Below are positions 9,192 to 18,503 of a DNA stretch of 64,000 bases, in pieces; positions within the stretch are counted from its first letter, which is position 1, and each line of letters begins with the position of its first letter. Source of the DNA: Proteobacteria bacterium SG_bin5 (GTDB lineage Bacteria; Pseudomonadota; Alphaproteobacteria; Sphingomonadales; Sphingomonadaceae); the NCBI GenBank assembly GCA_002083475.1, contig LWDI01000045.1, positions 37,685-101,684 of the forward strand. The letters are read 5' to 3'. Position numbers and translations under genes: made by a program. Below the pieces are notes generated by a model. That model was not told the DNA's origin, searched no databases, and saw only the letters and a list, made by a program, of their open reading frames with translations.

Positions 9192-9811
9192 TCGAATATG
9201 AAATCGAGCCGATCCCCGGCCTGCCGGGGCGGCTGCCCCCCGGCGAGCGTGTGCTTTGGCAAGGGCAGCCCCGTTTCAGCGTGCTCGCGCGCAGTGCCTT
9301 TCACACCGGCGCGGTGGCGGTCTATTTCGCGGCGCTGGTCGCGGTGGCGCTGATCGGCGGCGCCCCGACCGGCGCGCTGCTGACGATCCTCGCAGGCGCC
9401 GCCGGAGTCGGCCTGCTCTATCTGCTCGCCTGGGTGTGCGCGCGGACGACGCGCTATACGCTCACCAACAAGCGGCTGGTGCTGCGCATCGGCATGGCGG
9501 TGCCCAAATGCATCAACCTGCCGCTCGCGCAAATCGCCGCGGTCGATTTCCGCGCTCGCGCGGGTGGGACCGGCGATTTGGTGATCCGCCTCGCGCGGCC
9601 GCGCGGCATCGGCTATGCGCTGCTCTGGCCGCACGCGCGCGCCTGGCGCTACAACAACCCCCAGCCGATGCTGCGCGCGGTGCCCGATGCGGCGAAAGTG
9701 GGGATGCTCGTCGCGCGCACGGTGCAGGCGGCGCAGGGCGGCGGGACACTTCAGCCCGTCGCCGCGCCCGACGCGCGGCCGACCCCCAGCGGCGAGGCGG
9801 TGGCGGCATGA
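9188..9811 (+). CDS. puhB: Photosynthetic complex assembly protein PuhB
   Basis: This 207 aa protein starts with GTG overlapping the puhA stop; no ATG fits both the conserved N-terminus (EPIPGLPGRLPPGERVLWQG) and the operon spacing. Two or three membrane spans lie at about residues 40-85, followed by a bacterial PH-like domain (TTRYTLTNKRLVLRIG). PuhB is known in Rhodobacter to assist assembly of the reaction centre-LH1 complex. The C-terminal tail is low-complexity Pro/Ala. It overlaps puhC by 4 bases. Confidence 0.93.
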   Translation: MIEYEIEPIPGLPGRLPPGERVLWQGQPRFSVLARSAFHTGAVAVYFAALVAVALIGGAPTGALLTILAGAAGVGLLYLLAWVCARTTRYTLTNKRLVLRIGMAVPKCINLPLAQIAAVDFRARAGGTGDLVIRLARPRGIGYALLWPHARAWRYNNPQPMLRAVPDAAKVGMLVARTVQAAQGGGTLQPVAAPDARPTPSGEAVAA

Positions 9812-10284
9812 GCCATGTTCACCAAAACCCGATCCCCGAAGGCGCGCTGACGCTGATGGGGCTGATCGTCGTCACCGCGCTCGCGATCACCACCGGCGCG
9901 CGGGTCTTCCAACTGCCCCCCGCCGCGCAGCCCGCGGCGCTGCGCGCGGCCGATGGCGGGGCGGTGCGCGTCGCCGAGCGCCAACTGCGCTTCGCCGATC
10001 GCGCCGATGGCGCGGTGGTGATCAGCGACGCGGCGAGCGGACGGCTGGTGAAGCTCGAGGCGCGCAATTCGAACAGCGGCTTCATCCGCGGCGTGCTGCG
10101 CGGCTTCGCGCGCGATCGCCGGATGCGCGGCATCGGCCCCGCCGCGCCCTTCACGCTCACCTTGTGGCGCGACGGGCAACTCACCTTCACCGATCCCGCC
10201 ACCGGCCGCTCGGCCGAACTCGGCGGCTTCGGCGAGACCAACCGCGCCGCTTTCCTGGCGCTGCTCACCGCGAAGGAAGCCTGA
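9808..10284 (+). CDS. puhC: Photosynthetic complex assembly protein PuhC
   Basis: This 158 aa protein has one N-terminal membrane anchor at about residues 14-34 and a periplasmic domain containing the family pattern LVKLEARNSNSGFIRGVLRGF. PuhC is needed for normal reaction-centre/LH1 organisation in Rhodobacter. It starts in the 4-base overlap with puhB. The stop and the next start share one base (TGATG). Identity rests on the motif plus operon position. Confidence 0.93.
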   Translation: MSHVHQNPIPEGALTLMGLIVVTALAITTGARVFQLPPAAQPAALRAADGGAVRVAERQLRFADRADGAVVISDAASGRLVKLEARNSNSGFIRGVLRGFARDRRMRGIGPAAPFTLTLWRDGQLTFTDPATGRSAELGGFGETNRAAFLALLTAKEA

Positions 10285-10574
10285 TGTTCACGCGTAGCCG
10301 CTTCGACACCCCCTGCCGGATCGAGATCGACAATAGCGAGCGCGCCTGCCACGCGCATGTCGAGCTCGCCGGCGATTATCAGGTCCAGCCCGGCGACAAG
10401 GTGCGCGTCCATGGCGACCCAATCCACGTCCCCTTCGGCGGGCAAGCGGTGATCGAGCGGATCGCGACCGTCGAACGCGCGCATTGGTTCGAGCGCGCTT
10501 GGACGCGGCTCGCCGGCCATTTCGAAATGACCGAACTCTACGAAGTCAGCTTCACCCCCGGGAGGATCGCATGA
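10284..10574 (+). CDS. Small conserved protein of the photosynthesis cluster, function unknown
   Basis: This 96 aa soluble, basic protein has no signal or membrane segment. It contains a beta-rich stretch (RACHAHVELAGDYQVQPGDKV) and an IHVPFGGQAVIERIATVERA pattern, followed by a C-terminal amphipathic part ending FEMTELYEVSF. It sits between puhC and acsF, overlapping puhC by 1 base and acsF by 4. A small gene at this spot is common in aerobic phototroph clusters. I do not assign a symbol because published names differ. A role in AcsF assembly or stability is plausible only from position. Confidence 0.85.
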   Translation: MFTRSRFDTPCRIEIDNSERACHAHVELAGDYQVQPGDKVRVHGDPIHVPFGGQAVIERIATVERAHWFERAWTRLAGHFEMTELYEVSFTPGRIA

Positions 10575-11641
10575 TCGCGCTCGACACCGCCGCCCAGCCC
10601 ACGCCCGAGGATACGCTCGCGATCGCCGCCGAAGACACGGTGCTCACGCCGCGCTTCTACACCACCGATTTCGCCGCGCTCGACCGCATCGACGTGTCGA
10701 ACGTGCGCCGCGAATGGGACGCGCTGATCGCCGAGATGGAGAGCGACCCCAATAAGCGCCATTTCCGCAAGCAGGAAAAGTTCGAAGGGCTGATCGAAAG
10801 CCTGCCGATGCCGCTGCGCGCCGAATTCGTCGATTTCCTGGTGAGTTCGCTCACCGCCGAATTTTCGGGCTGCATCCTTTACGCCGAAATCGCCAAGCGA
10901 GTGAAGAACCCCGACATCAAGCAATTGATGAAACTGATGAGCCGCGACGAGAGCCGCCATGCGGGCTTCATCAACGAAACGCTGAAGGATGCCGGGATCG
11001 GGGTGAATCTCGCCTTCCTCACCAAGACCAAGAAATATACTTATTTCCGCCCGAAGTTCATTTTTTACGCGGTCTATCTGTCCGAGAAAATCGGCTATTC
11101 GCGCTATATCACCATCTATCGCCACCTCGCGCGCCATCCCGAGCTGCGCTTCCACCCGATTTTCGATTGGTTCGAGGAATGGTGCAATGACGAGTTTCGC
11201 CATGGCGAGGCCTTCGCGCTGTTGATGCGCAACCAGCCCGAATTGCTGCGCGGGCATAACAAATTGTGGATCAAATTCTTCCTGCTCGCCGTGTACGTCA
11301 CCATGTACATCCGCGATCATGGCCGCCAGAGCTTCCACGCCGCGCTCGGCATGGAGCCGACCGATTATGACTATCGCGTCTATCGCATCTGCTCCGAAAT
11401 CAGCCGCCAGGTCTTCCCGCTGACGCTCGACATCGACGCGCCCGCTTTCCGCGCGGGCATGGAGCGGATGCGCCGGGTGAGCGAAGCGATGGACGCCGCG
11501 CGCCGCCAGGGCGGGGTGCGCGGCTGGATCAAGCACAAGGCGCTCACCCTCGCGGCGGGCTATGGCTTTCTGCGGCTGATGCTGGTGCCCGCCGAAAAGA
11601 GCGCGCTCCCCGCGAGCGTGCGGCTGCAGCCCGCCTGGTGA
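10571..11641 (+). CDS. acsF: Mg-protoporphyrin IX monomethyl ester oxidative cyclase, aerobic
   Basis: This 356 aa di-iron monooxygenase uses O2 to close the isocyclic ring E, yielding protochlorophyllide. Two E/D-E-x-R-H ligand motifs are clear: DESRH at residues 126-130 and DEFRH at 207-211. The oxygen-dependent enzyme, with no bchE visible here, fits an aerobic anoxygenic phototroph. It starts in the 4-base overlap with the 96 aa gene and ends at puhE with a shared TGATG junction. Confidence 0.97.
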   Translation: MIALDTAAQPTPEDTLAIAAEDTVLTPRFYTTDFAALDRIDVSNVRREWDALIAEMESDPNKRHFRKQEKFEGLIESLPMPLRAEFVDFLVSSLTAEFSGCILYAEIAKRVKNPDIKQLMKLMSRDESRHAGFINETLKDAGIGVNLAFLTKTKKYTYFRPKFIFYAVYLSEKIGYSRYITIYRHLARHPELRFHPIFDWFEEWCNDEFRHGEAFALLMRNQPELLRGHNKLWIKFFLLAVYVTMYIRDHGRQSFHAALGMEPTDYDYRVYRICSEISRQVFPLTLDIDAPAFRAGMERMRRVSEAMDAARRQGGVRGWIKHKALTLAAGYGFLRLMLVPAEKSALPASVRLQPAW

Positions 11642-12435
11642 TGAGCGTTCCCCCGCTCCTTTTCGCGCTCGCTTGCTGGTTCTTCGGAACGGCGGCGATC
11701 GTCTGGCTCGACAGCCGGCCGCGCTGGACGTGGAAATGGAGCTTCGCCGCGCTGGGTCTTGCGAGCCTTTGCGCTCTTTTCGCTATCGCAACCCTTGCTT
11801 CCAGCGCCAGTGTCGCGGCGATTTACGGCAGTTTTGGGAGCGCGATCCTGATCTGGGGCTGGCACGAACTGGGCTTTCTCACCGGGCGGGTCGCCGGCCC
11901 GCGCCGCACGCCCTGCCCGCCCGAGTTGCGCGGCTGGGCGCGGTTCCGCGCGGCGAGAGCGACCGTGATCCACCACGAAATCGCGCTCGCGCTCACCGCC
12001 TTGCTGTTGTTCGCGCTCACCTGGGGCCAGCCCAATCAGGCCGGACCGCTCGCCTTCCTGCTGCTCTTCGCGCTGCGCCTATCGGCCAAGCTCAACCTTT
12101 ATCTGGGGGTGAGCAATTTGTCGGACGAGGTGTTCCCGGCGCATCTGGCGTATCTCAAAAGCTATTTCGGCGCGGCGCGGTGGAACTGGCTGTTCCCGGT
12201 GTCGCTCGCGCTCGCGGGATTCACCAGCTGGGCGCTGTGGCGCGCGGCGGAGGCCGCGAGCGCGCCGGGGCTCGCCGCCGGCTATACGGCGCTTGCCGGA
12301 TTGTGCGCGCTGGGGCTGGTCGAGCATCTGCTGCTGATGCTGCCGCTGCGCGACGCCAAACTCTGGGCCTGGGCCGCGCCCAAGCCCAAAACCCCTTTCA
12401 CCGCGGCGCCCGCCGCCTCCTCCAAGCGGAGATAA
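11641..12435 (+). CDS. puhE: Photosynthetic complex putative assembly protein PuhE
   Basis: This 264 aa integral membrane protein has roughly 6-7 hydrophobic spans. It carries the family's RATVIHHEIALALTALLL and KLNLYLGVSNLSDEVFP signatures (DUF3623). PuhE modulates bacteriochlorophyll or LH1 levels in Rhodobacter, and its biochemical role is not settled. The ATG at 11641 shares its A with the acsF stop; an in-frame GTG at 11638 is an alternative start. hemA follows after 4 bases, at the classic end of the bch-puh segment. Confidence 0.92.
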   Translation: MSVPPLLFALACWFFGTAAIVWLDSRPRWTWKWSFAALGLASLCALFAIATLASSASVAAIYGSFGSAILIWGWHELGFLTGRVAGPRRTPCPPELRGWARFRAARATVIHHEIALALTALLLFALTWGQPNQAGPLAFLLLFALRLSAKLNLYLGVSNLSDEVFPAHLAYLKSYFGAARWNWLFPVSLALAGFTSWALWRAAEAASAPGLAAGYTALAGLCALGLVEHLLLMLPLRDAKLWAWAAPKPKTPFTAAPAASSKRR

Positions 12436-12439
12436 GCCG

Positions 12440-13660
12440 ATGGACTATGATCAATTTTTCGCCGACAAGCTGGGGGAGCTGAAGGCGGATGGGCGCTACC
12501 GGATTTTCGCCGAACTCGAACGCCGCGCGGGCGCTTTCCCGCGCGCGGCGCATTATCGCGAGGATGGCGTCGGCGAAGTCACCGTCTGGTGCTCGAACGA
12601 TTATCTCGGCATGGGGCAGCACCCGGCGGTGACGGGCGCGATGCACGCGACGATCGACGCTTGCGGCGCGGGCGCCGGCGGCACGCGCAACATCTCGGGC
12701 ACCTGCCACGCCCATGTCGAGCTCGAGCGCGAACTCGCCGATCTCCACGCCAAGGAAGCGGCGCTGCTGTTCACCTCGGGCTATGTCTCGAACTGGGCGG
12801 CGCTCTCGACCTTGGCCTCGAAATTGCCGAACTGCGTGGTGCTCTCGGACGCTTTGAACCACGCTTCGATGATCGAGGGCATCCGCCACAGCCGCGCCGA
12901 ATGCCGGCGCTTCAAGCATAATGACGTCGCCGATCTCGACCGGCTGCTGAGCGAAGTCGAGCCCGGCCGCGCCAAGCTCGTCGCGTTCGAAAGCGTCTAT
13001 TCGATGGACGGCGACATCGCCCCGATCGAGCAGATCATCGAAGTGTGCGAAAAGCATGGCGCGCTGTCGTACATCGACGAAGTCCACGCGGTCGGGCTTT
13101 ACGGCCCGCGCGGCGGCGGCGTCGCGGAAGCGCGCGGGCTGATGGACCGGATCGACGTGATCGAGGGCACGCTCGGCAAGGCCTTCGGGGTGATGGGCGG
13201 TTACATCACCGGATCGGCCGCGCTCGTCGATTTCGTCCGCAGCTTCGCGAGCGGGTTCATTTTCACGACCGCGCTCCCCCCCGCCTTGGCGGCGGCGGCG
13301 ACGGCGAGCATCCGGCATCTGAAAGTCAGCCAGATCGAACGCGCCCGCCACCAGGAGCGCGTCGCGACGGTGCGCCGCCGGCTCCACGCGATCGGCATCC
13401 CGACGCTCGAAAACCCCAGCCACATCATCCCGGTGATGGTGGGCGACGCCAAGAAGTGCAAACGCATCTCCGACTGGCTGCTCGACCATCACGGTATTTA
13501 CGTGCAGCCGATCAACTATCCGACGGTACCGGTGGGCACCGAACGGCTGCGCATCACCCCCTCGCCGGTGCATTCGGACGCCGATATCGACAGGCTGGTG
13601 ACGGCGCTGAGCGAAATCTGGTCGATGTGCGAATTGGCGCGACGGGCGGAGGCGGCTTGA
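12440..13660 (+). CDS. hemA: 5-aminolevulinate synthase
   Basis: This 406 aa PLP enzyme condenses glycine and succinyl-CoA to 5-aminolevulinate, the first step of tetrapyrrole synthesis in alphaproteobacteria. The Schiff-base lysine is K247 in EGTLGKAFG. The glycine-rich GAGAGGTRNISG block (residues 76-87) and YIDEVHAVGLYGPRG (211-225) are typical. The start follows GGAGATAAGCCG. It is the last gene of the operon, so ALA supply is coupled to the bacteriochlorophyll genes. A second, housekeeping hemA elsewhere cannot be excluded. Confidence 0.97.
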   Translation: MDYDQFFADKLGELKADGRYRIFAELERRAGAFPRAAHYREDGVGEVTVWCSNDYLGMGQHPAVTGAMHATIDACGAGAGGTRNISGTCHAHVELERELADLHAKEAALLFTSGYVSNWAALSTLASKLPNCVVLSDALNHASMIEGIRHSRAECRRFKHNDVADLDRLLSEVEPGRAKLVAFESVYSMDGDIAPIEQIIEVCEKHGALSYIDEVHAVGLYGPRGGGVAEARGLMDRIDVIEGTLGKAFGVMGGYITGSAALVDFVRSFASGFIFTTALPPALAAAATASIRHLKVSQIERARHQERVATVRRRLHAIGIPTLENPSHIIPVMVGDAKKCKRISDWLLDHHGIYVQPINYPTVPVGTERLRITPSPVHSDADIDRLVTALSEIWSMCELARRAEAA

Positions 13661-13679
13661 GGTAGAGACACGCCGACGC

Positions 13680-13702
13680 GGTGGGGCCTTGCCCCGCCTT
13701 TC
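13680..13702 (+). terminator. Candidate intrinsic terminator after hemA
   Basis: An 8-bp GC stem (GGTGGGGC paired with GCCCCGCC, one G-T pair, 3-base loop) is followed by TTT. It lies 20 bases after the hemA stop and is the only terminator-like hairpin at the end of the photosynthesis operon. The T tract is short, so termination may be partial. Confidence 0.5.
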
Positions 13703-13710
13703 GGTGGCAG

Positions 13711-13930
13711 CATCATGCCGGACTTGTTGCGGCAGCCACGGTTGCGCCTAGCGTTACGTCGGTAGGTCAAGCCCGACGGTGGACGCCCGAACAAGTCCGG
13801 CGTGACGGCAAGGCCTTATTTCCCCGAAGGCGTGATCTCCTCAAATCACGTCGCCCCGTGCTTGACACGGGGCCGGGCTGCCTTGCGGCCGGGGAAGAAG
13901 CCAAGCCCCGCATCAAGTGCGGGGCGACGT
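13711..13930. repeat. Two REP-like inverted repeat pairs between hemA and alaS
   Basis: Pair 1 has arms at 13711-13728 and 13790-13807 sharing GCCGGACTTGTT and its complement. Pair 2 has arms at 13848-13873 and 13905-13930; each is a hairpin of the type CCCCG-TGCTTGACA-CGGGG, and the two arms are inverted copies with a few mismatches. No gene fits in this 277-base interval. It separates two convergent transcription units (hemA and alaS) and may act as a bidirectional 3' structure. Confidence 0.8.
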
Positions 13931-13937
13931 CAAGCTG

Positions 13938-16589
13938 CTAAGCTGCCCCCCCCAACACCGCCCGCACCGCCGCCACCGCGTCGGCCGCCATGTCGCCCTC
14001 CGGCCCGCCGCCCTGCGCCATGTCGGGCCGCCCGCCGCCGCCCTGGCCGCCGAGCGCCGTGACCGCCGCCTTGAGCAAGGTCACCGCGTTGTGCGTCGCC
14101 GTCAGATCCTCGGTCACGCCGACCGCGACCGAGGCGCGGCCCTCGTTCACCGCGACGATCAGCGCGACGCCCGAGCCGAGCCGCGCCTTCATCTCGTCGA
14201 CCGCGCCGCGCAGGCCCTTGGGATCGAGCCCCTCGACGACTTGCCCCAAGAACGCCACGCCGCCCACGCTCTCCGGCCCCGCCGGCGCCGCGCCCGCGCC
14301 GCCCCCCAAAGCGAGCGCCTTTTTCGCCTCGGCGAGTTCGCGCTCCAACCGCCGCCGCTCCTCGACCAGAGCGGCGACGCGCGCGGGCACTTCGTCGGGC
14401 GCGGCCTTGAGCACGGCGGCGGCCTCGCGCAATTTCTCGTCACGCGCGGCGAACCAGCGCCGCGCGGCCTCGCCGGTCAGCGCCTCGATCCGGCGCACGC
14501 CCGAGGAGACGGCGCTTTCGCCGATTACCTTGAACAACCCGATCTCGCCCAAAGCGCGGACATGCGTGCCGCCGCAGAGTTCGAGCGAATAGGTCCGCCC
14601 GTCCTCCCGCGCCCCCATCGAGACGACGCGCACCTCGTCGCCATATTTCTCGCCGAACAGCGCCATCGCCCCTTCCGCGATCGCTTCCTCGGGCGTCATC
14701 AGCCGCGTCTCGACCGCGCCATTGGCCCGGATATGCGCGTTGACGTCGGCCTCCACCTCGGCGAGCCGCGCCGCTTCCACCGCGACGGGCTGCGAAAAGT
14801 CGAAGCGCAGCCGATCGGGGGCGACCAAGCTGCCCTTTTGCGCGACATGCGGCCCGAGCCGCTCGCGCAACGCCTCGTGCAGCAAATGCGTCGCCGAGTG
14901 GTTCGCGCGCAAGCCGCCGCGCCGCGCGCCATCGACCATCAGATGCAGCGCATCGCCGACCGCGATCGCACCCTGCTCGATCGCGACACGGTGCGCGAAG
15001 ACGCGGCCGAGATATTTTTGCGTATCCTCGACCAAGCCCGCCGCGCCATCGCCGACCACGCGGCCGGTATCGCCCATCTGCCCGCCACTCTCGGCATAGA
15101 AGGGCGTCTGGTTGAGCACCAGTTCGACCGTCTCGCCCGCCGCGGCGCGCTCGACCCGGGCGCCGTCCTTGACGATCGCGAGCACGGCGCCTTCGCCCTC
15201 TTCGGCGGCATAGCCGATGAACTCCGTGCCGCCGAAGCTTTCGGCGATGTCGAACCACACCTCGTCCGAGGCGCGCGCGCCCGATCCCTTCCAGGCGGCG
15301 CGCGCCAGGCGGCGCTGCTCGGCCATCGCCGCGTCGAAACCGGCGCGATCGACCGCGAAGCCTTGCGCGCGCAAGGCATCCTCGGTCAGATCATAAGGAA
15401 AGCCATAAGTGTCGTAGAGTTTGAACGCGGTTTCGCCCGGCAACGTGCCGCCCGCGCCGAGCCCGGCGGTGGCTTCGTCGAGCAGCTTCAGCCCCTTGTC
15501 GAGCGTCTGGCGGAAGCGGCTTTCCTCATGCTCGAGCGTCGCCTCGATCAGCGGCTGCGCGCGGACGAGTTCGGGATAGGCCGCGCCCATTTCCGCGACC
15601 AGCGCGGGCACCAGCCGGTGCATCAGCGGCGCCTTGGCGCCGAGCAGATGCGCGTGGCGCATCGCGCGGCGCATGATGCGGCGCAGCACATAGCCGCGCC
15701 CCTCGTTCGCCGGCAGCACCCCGTCCGCCACCAGAAACCCCGCCGAGCGCAGATGATCGGCGATCACCCGGTGGCTCGCTCGCGCCGCCCCGCTCGCAGG
15801 CGCGCCGGTGAGCGCGGTGGAAGCGGCGATCAGTGCCTTGAAGGTGTCGGTATCATAATTGTCGTGAACGCCCTGGAGCACGGCGGCGACGCGCTCGATC
15901 CCCATGCCGGTGTCGATCGATTTCTTAGGGAGCTCGCCGACGATCTCGTTCGCCGCTTGCTCGAACTGCATGAACACCAGGTTCCAGATTTCGACGAAGC
16001 GGTCGCCATCTTCATCGGGCGATCCGGGCGGGCCGCCGGGGATATGGGCGCCGTGATCGTAGAAGATCTCGGAACAGGGGCCGCAGGGGCCGTTATCGCC
16101 CATCGCCCAGAAATTATCCTTGGTGGCGATGCGGATGATCCGATCGTCGGGCAATCCGGCGATCTTGCGCCACAGGTCGAACGCCTCGTCGTCGGTGTGA
16201 TAGACGGTGACGACCAGCCGGTCGGCGGCGATCCCCCATTCGCGGGTGATGAGCCCCCAGGCGAGCTCGATCGCGCGTTCCTTGAAATAATCGCCGAAGG
16301 AAAAATTCCCCAGCATTTCGAAGAACGTATGGTGGCGCGCGGTATAGCCGACATTGTCGAGATCATTATGCTTGCCGCCAGCGCGGACGCATTTCTGCGC
16401 GCTGGTCGCGGTGACATAGGGCCGCGTCTCGAGACCGGTGAAGACGTTCTTGAACGGCACCATGCCGGCGTTCACGAACATCAGCGTCGGGTCGTTCTGC
16501 GGCACCAGCGGCGCCGAGGGGACGCGCGCATGGCCCTCGCGGCCGAAATAATCGAGGAAGGAGCGGCGAATGTCGTTGGTCGAGATCAT
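13938..16589 (-). CDS. alaS: Alanine-tRNA ligase
   Basis: This 883 aa class II synthetase charges tRNA-Ala and edits mischarged Ser or Gly. The N-terminal catalytic core has canonical HARVPSAPLVP and PTLMFVNAGMVPF. The editing domain carries NHSATHLLH and, later, CGGTHV as the zinc-binding residues. The C-terminal DHHA1-like region ends with the Gly-rich GGQGGGGRPDMAQGGG typical of AlaS. The length matches the family. It is transcribed convergently with hemA. Confidence 0.98.
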   Translation of the reverse strand: MISTNDIRRSFLDYFGREGHARVPSAPLVPQNDPTLMFVNAGMVPFKNVFTGLETRPYVTATSAQKCVRAGGKHNDLDNVGYTARHHTFFEMLGNFSFGDYFKERAIELAWGLITREWGIAADRLVVTVYHTDDEAFDLWRKIAGLPDDRIIRIATKDNFWAMGDNGPCGPCSEIFYDHGAHIPGGPPGSPDEDGDRFVEIWNLVFMQFEQAANEIVGELPKKSIDTGMGIERVAAVLQGVHDNYDTDTFKALIAASTALTGAPASGAARASHRVIADHLRSAGFLVADGVLPANEGRGYVLRRIMRRAMRHAHLLGAKAPLMHRLVPALVAEMGAAYPELVRAQPLIEATLEHEESRFRQTLDKGLKLLDEATAGLGAGGTLPGETAFKLYDTYGFPYDLTEDALRAQGFAVDRAGFDAAMAEQRRLARAAWKGSGARASDEVWFDIAESFGGTEFIGYAAEEGEGAVLAIVKDGARVERAAAGETVELVLNQTPFYAESGGQMGDTGRVVGDGAAGLVEDTQKYLGRVFAHRVAIEQGAIAVGDALHLMVDGARRGGLRANHSATHLLHEALRERLGPHVAQKGSLVAPDRLRFDFSQPVAVEAARLAEVEADVNAHIRANGAVETRLMTPEEAIAEGAMALFGEKYGDEVRVVSMGAREDGRTYSLELCGGTHVRALGEIGLFKVIGESAVSSGVRRIEALTGEAARRWFAARDEKLREAAAVLKAAPDEVPARVAALVEERRRLERELAEAKKALALGGGAGAAPAGPESVGGVAFLGQVVEGLDPKGLRGAVDEMKARLGSGVALIVAVNEGRASVAVGVTEDLTATHNAVTLLKAAVTALGGQGGGGRPDMAQGGGPEGDMAADAVAAVRAVLGGAA

Positions 16590-16643
16590 GCGCCCCGTCT
16601 AAGCGGGGCGCGCGGCGCGCTCAAGCGAAAGAGGGGCGAACGC

Positions 16644-17102
16644 CTAGGCTTGAGTCGCCAGCCAGCGCTGCTCGGCATGGAGCAGATCGTGAAGCGCCCC
16701 CTGCGCCGCGCGCGATTCGCGGGCATAGCCGGTCCAATCGCCGGCGATCCGCCCCGGCGTCCAGCGGCAAATATCCTCGCGCAGCCGCTCGTCGACCGGG
16801 CGGCGCAGCGCGAGTAAGGCGAGCGCCTGGGGGCGGGTGAGAAAGGGATCGAGCCGCTCGCGCCGCGCGCATTCGGCGCGCTGCACCTTCAGCCGCGTTT
16901 TGACGAGCGCGCACATCATCGGCACCTCGGCGCGAGTCAGCCGCCCCAGCTCGTCGAGCGCGGCGAGCACCGGCAGCGCCGCCAGCCGCTGCCGATCGCG
17001 CAACTCGGCATGGGTCACACGAGCCGCCGCGCCGCCCCATTGCTCGCCGGCTCCTAGCTCGACCGCCCCTAGCTCGACAGATTGTAGCGCCAATTTCGCC
17101 AT
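16644..17102 (-). CDS. Hypothetical protein, 152 aa
   Basis: I do not recognise a family. The protein is Ala/Arg/Leu-rich and predicted mostly helical, with no signal peptide or membrane segment. It contains Cys only in EDICRW, MMCALV and ECARR. It is supported as a gene by an ATG start, a length well above chance for its short intergenic setting, and consistent orientation with alaS, 54 bases downstream. A plus-strand frame overlaps it but is not associated with any recognisable motif. An AT-richer stretch upstream (17160-17185) could hold its promoter. Confidence 0.55.
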   Translation of the reverse strand: MAKLALQSVELGAVELGAGEQWGGAAARVTHAELRDRQRLAALPVLAALDELGRLTRAEVPMMCALVKTRLKVQRAECARRERLDPFLTRPQALALLALRRPVDERLREDICRWTPGRIAGDWTGYARESRAAQGALHDLLHAEQRWLATQA

Positions 17103-17188
17103 GTCGCCCCTTCCCTAGCGCCGGGCGATACCAGGGCGATGGGTAGCGAAACCTTGCCTAACCCCCTCGTATAATTGCGATCTAGGGT

Positions 17189-18436
17189 TTATCCCAAGGG
17201 CGCGTCCAGGCTCCGCGGCGGGGTGCTGAACCAGCGCGGGCCGGCCTCGGTCATGTAGAAACAATCCTCGAGCCGCACCCCGAACTTGCCCGGCAGATAC
17301 AGCCCCGGCTCGTTGGAGAAGCACATGCCGGGGGCGAGCCGCGTCGTCTCGCCGCGCACCAGATTGACCGGCTCGTGCCCGTCGAGCCCGATGCCATGGC
17401 CGGTGCGGTGCGACAGGCCGGGCAGGCGATAATCGGGGCCATAGCCCCAGGCGGCGTAGCGGCGCCGCACCGCGTCGTCGACCGACCCCGCCTCGGCGCC
17501 CAGCCGCGCGGCGGCGAGCGCGATTTGCTGCCCCTCGCGCACCTGGTCCCACACCCGGCGCTGCTCGGCGCTCGCGGTCCCGAACACCAAGGTGCGCGAA
17601 ACGTCCGACTGATAGCCCTGCACCGAGCAACCGCAGTCCATCAGCACCACCTCGCCCGGTGCCACGCGCTGCGGCGCGCGGCTGCCATGGGGGAGCGCCG
17701 AGGCCGCGCCGACCAGCACCAGCGCGAATTCGGGGCTGCCGCCGAGCCGGGCGGTCGCCGCGTTCATCATCGCGGCGATGTCGGCGGGGGTCATTCCCGC
17801 CTCGATCCGCGGCACGGTGAAGCGATAGGCGGCGATGGTGACGTCGGTCGCCTTTTGCATCAATGCGATTTCGGCCGTGCTCTTGATCATCCGGCAGCCG
17901 CGCACGATCGGGTTGGCCGAGACGAGCCGCGCTCCGGTCGCGCGCGCGAGCCCGTCGCTCGCGAAATAGCGCGCGCTCTCCTCGATGCCGATCGTGCGCG
18001 CGGGGAGTTTACGGTCCTTCAAAAAGCCCGCGATCGCGGCGAACGGGGTTTCGTCCTCCTGCCACACGCGCAACTCGGCGGGCACGGCGAGCGTTTGGCG
18101 GACCGAGGGCTCCTCGAAAAAGGGGGTGACGATCAGCAGCGGCCCCTCGGCCGGGATTAGCGCCGCCGTCAGCCGCTCGCTGCGATGCCATTCGACGCCG
18201 GTGAAATAGACGAGGCTCGCGCCGGGCTCGATCAGCACCGCGTCGATGCCATGCGCCTTCATCAGCGCGCGCGCCGCCGCGAGCCGCGCCGTGCGTTCCT
18301 CGGCGTCGATCGGGCGGACGTCGCCGGTCAGCGGCCGCAGCGCGGCGAGATCGGGCGCGGCCGCGCGCGCCGCCCCGGTCACCAGCCCGGCCATGCCGAG
18401 CAGCCCAAGCCCCATCATTCGCCGCCGATCGATCAT
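17189..18436 (-). CDS. Secreted M24-family metallopeptidase (Xaa-Pro aminopeptidase-like)
   Basis: This 415 aa protein has an N-terminal creatinase-like domain (from about residue 45) and a C-terminal pita-bread peptidase domain. Metal ligands are visible as Asp in DCGCSVQGYQSDVSRT, His in SHRTGHGIGLDGHE and Glu in FSNEPGLY and RLEDC. The N-terminus (DRRRMMGLGLLGMAGLVTG, ending AARAAA) is a signal peptide with twin-arginine character, so the enzyme is probably periplasmic. Its substrate is likely X-Pro peptides. It is divergent from the symporter gene, with 67 bases between the starts. Confidence 0.88.
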   Translation of the reverse strand: MIDRRRMMGLGLLGMAGLVTGAARAAAPDLAALRPLTGDVRPIDAEERTARLAAARALMKAHGIDAVLIEPGASLVYFTGVEWHRSERLTAALIPAEGPLLIVTPFFEEPSVRQTLAVPAELRVWQEDETPFAAIAGFLKDRKLPARTIGIEESARYFASDGLARATGARLVSANPIVRGCRMIKSTAEIALMQKATDVTIAAYRFTVPRIEAGMTPADIAAMMNAATARLGGSPEFALVLVGAASALPHGSRAPQRVAPGEVVLMDCGCSVQGYQSDVSRTLVFGTASAEQRRVWDQVREGQQIALAAARLGAEAGSVDDAVRRRYAAWGYGPDYRLPGLSHRTGHGIGLDGHEPVNLVRGETTRLAPGMCFSNEPGLYLPGKFGVRLEDCFYMTEAGPRWFSTPPRSLDAPLG

Positions 18437-18503
18437 CTTGCCTCCGTCCCGCTTATCGATAGGACGAGGCCCGGGGCCGGAGCAAGCTGAACAGGATCAA
18501 GCC

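Noticed and set aside
1..13660. PpsR/CrtJ-type TGT-N12-ACA operators for photosynthesis gene control
   Set aside because: No convincing pair was seen in the bchN-bchB spacer, the only sizeable gap; the operon promoter probably lies upstream of the window.
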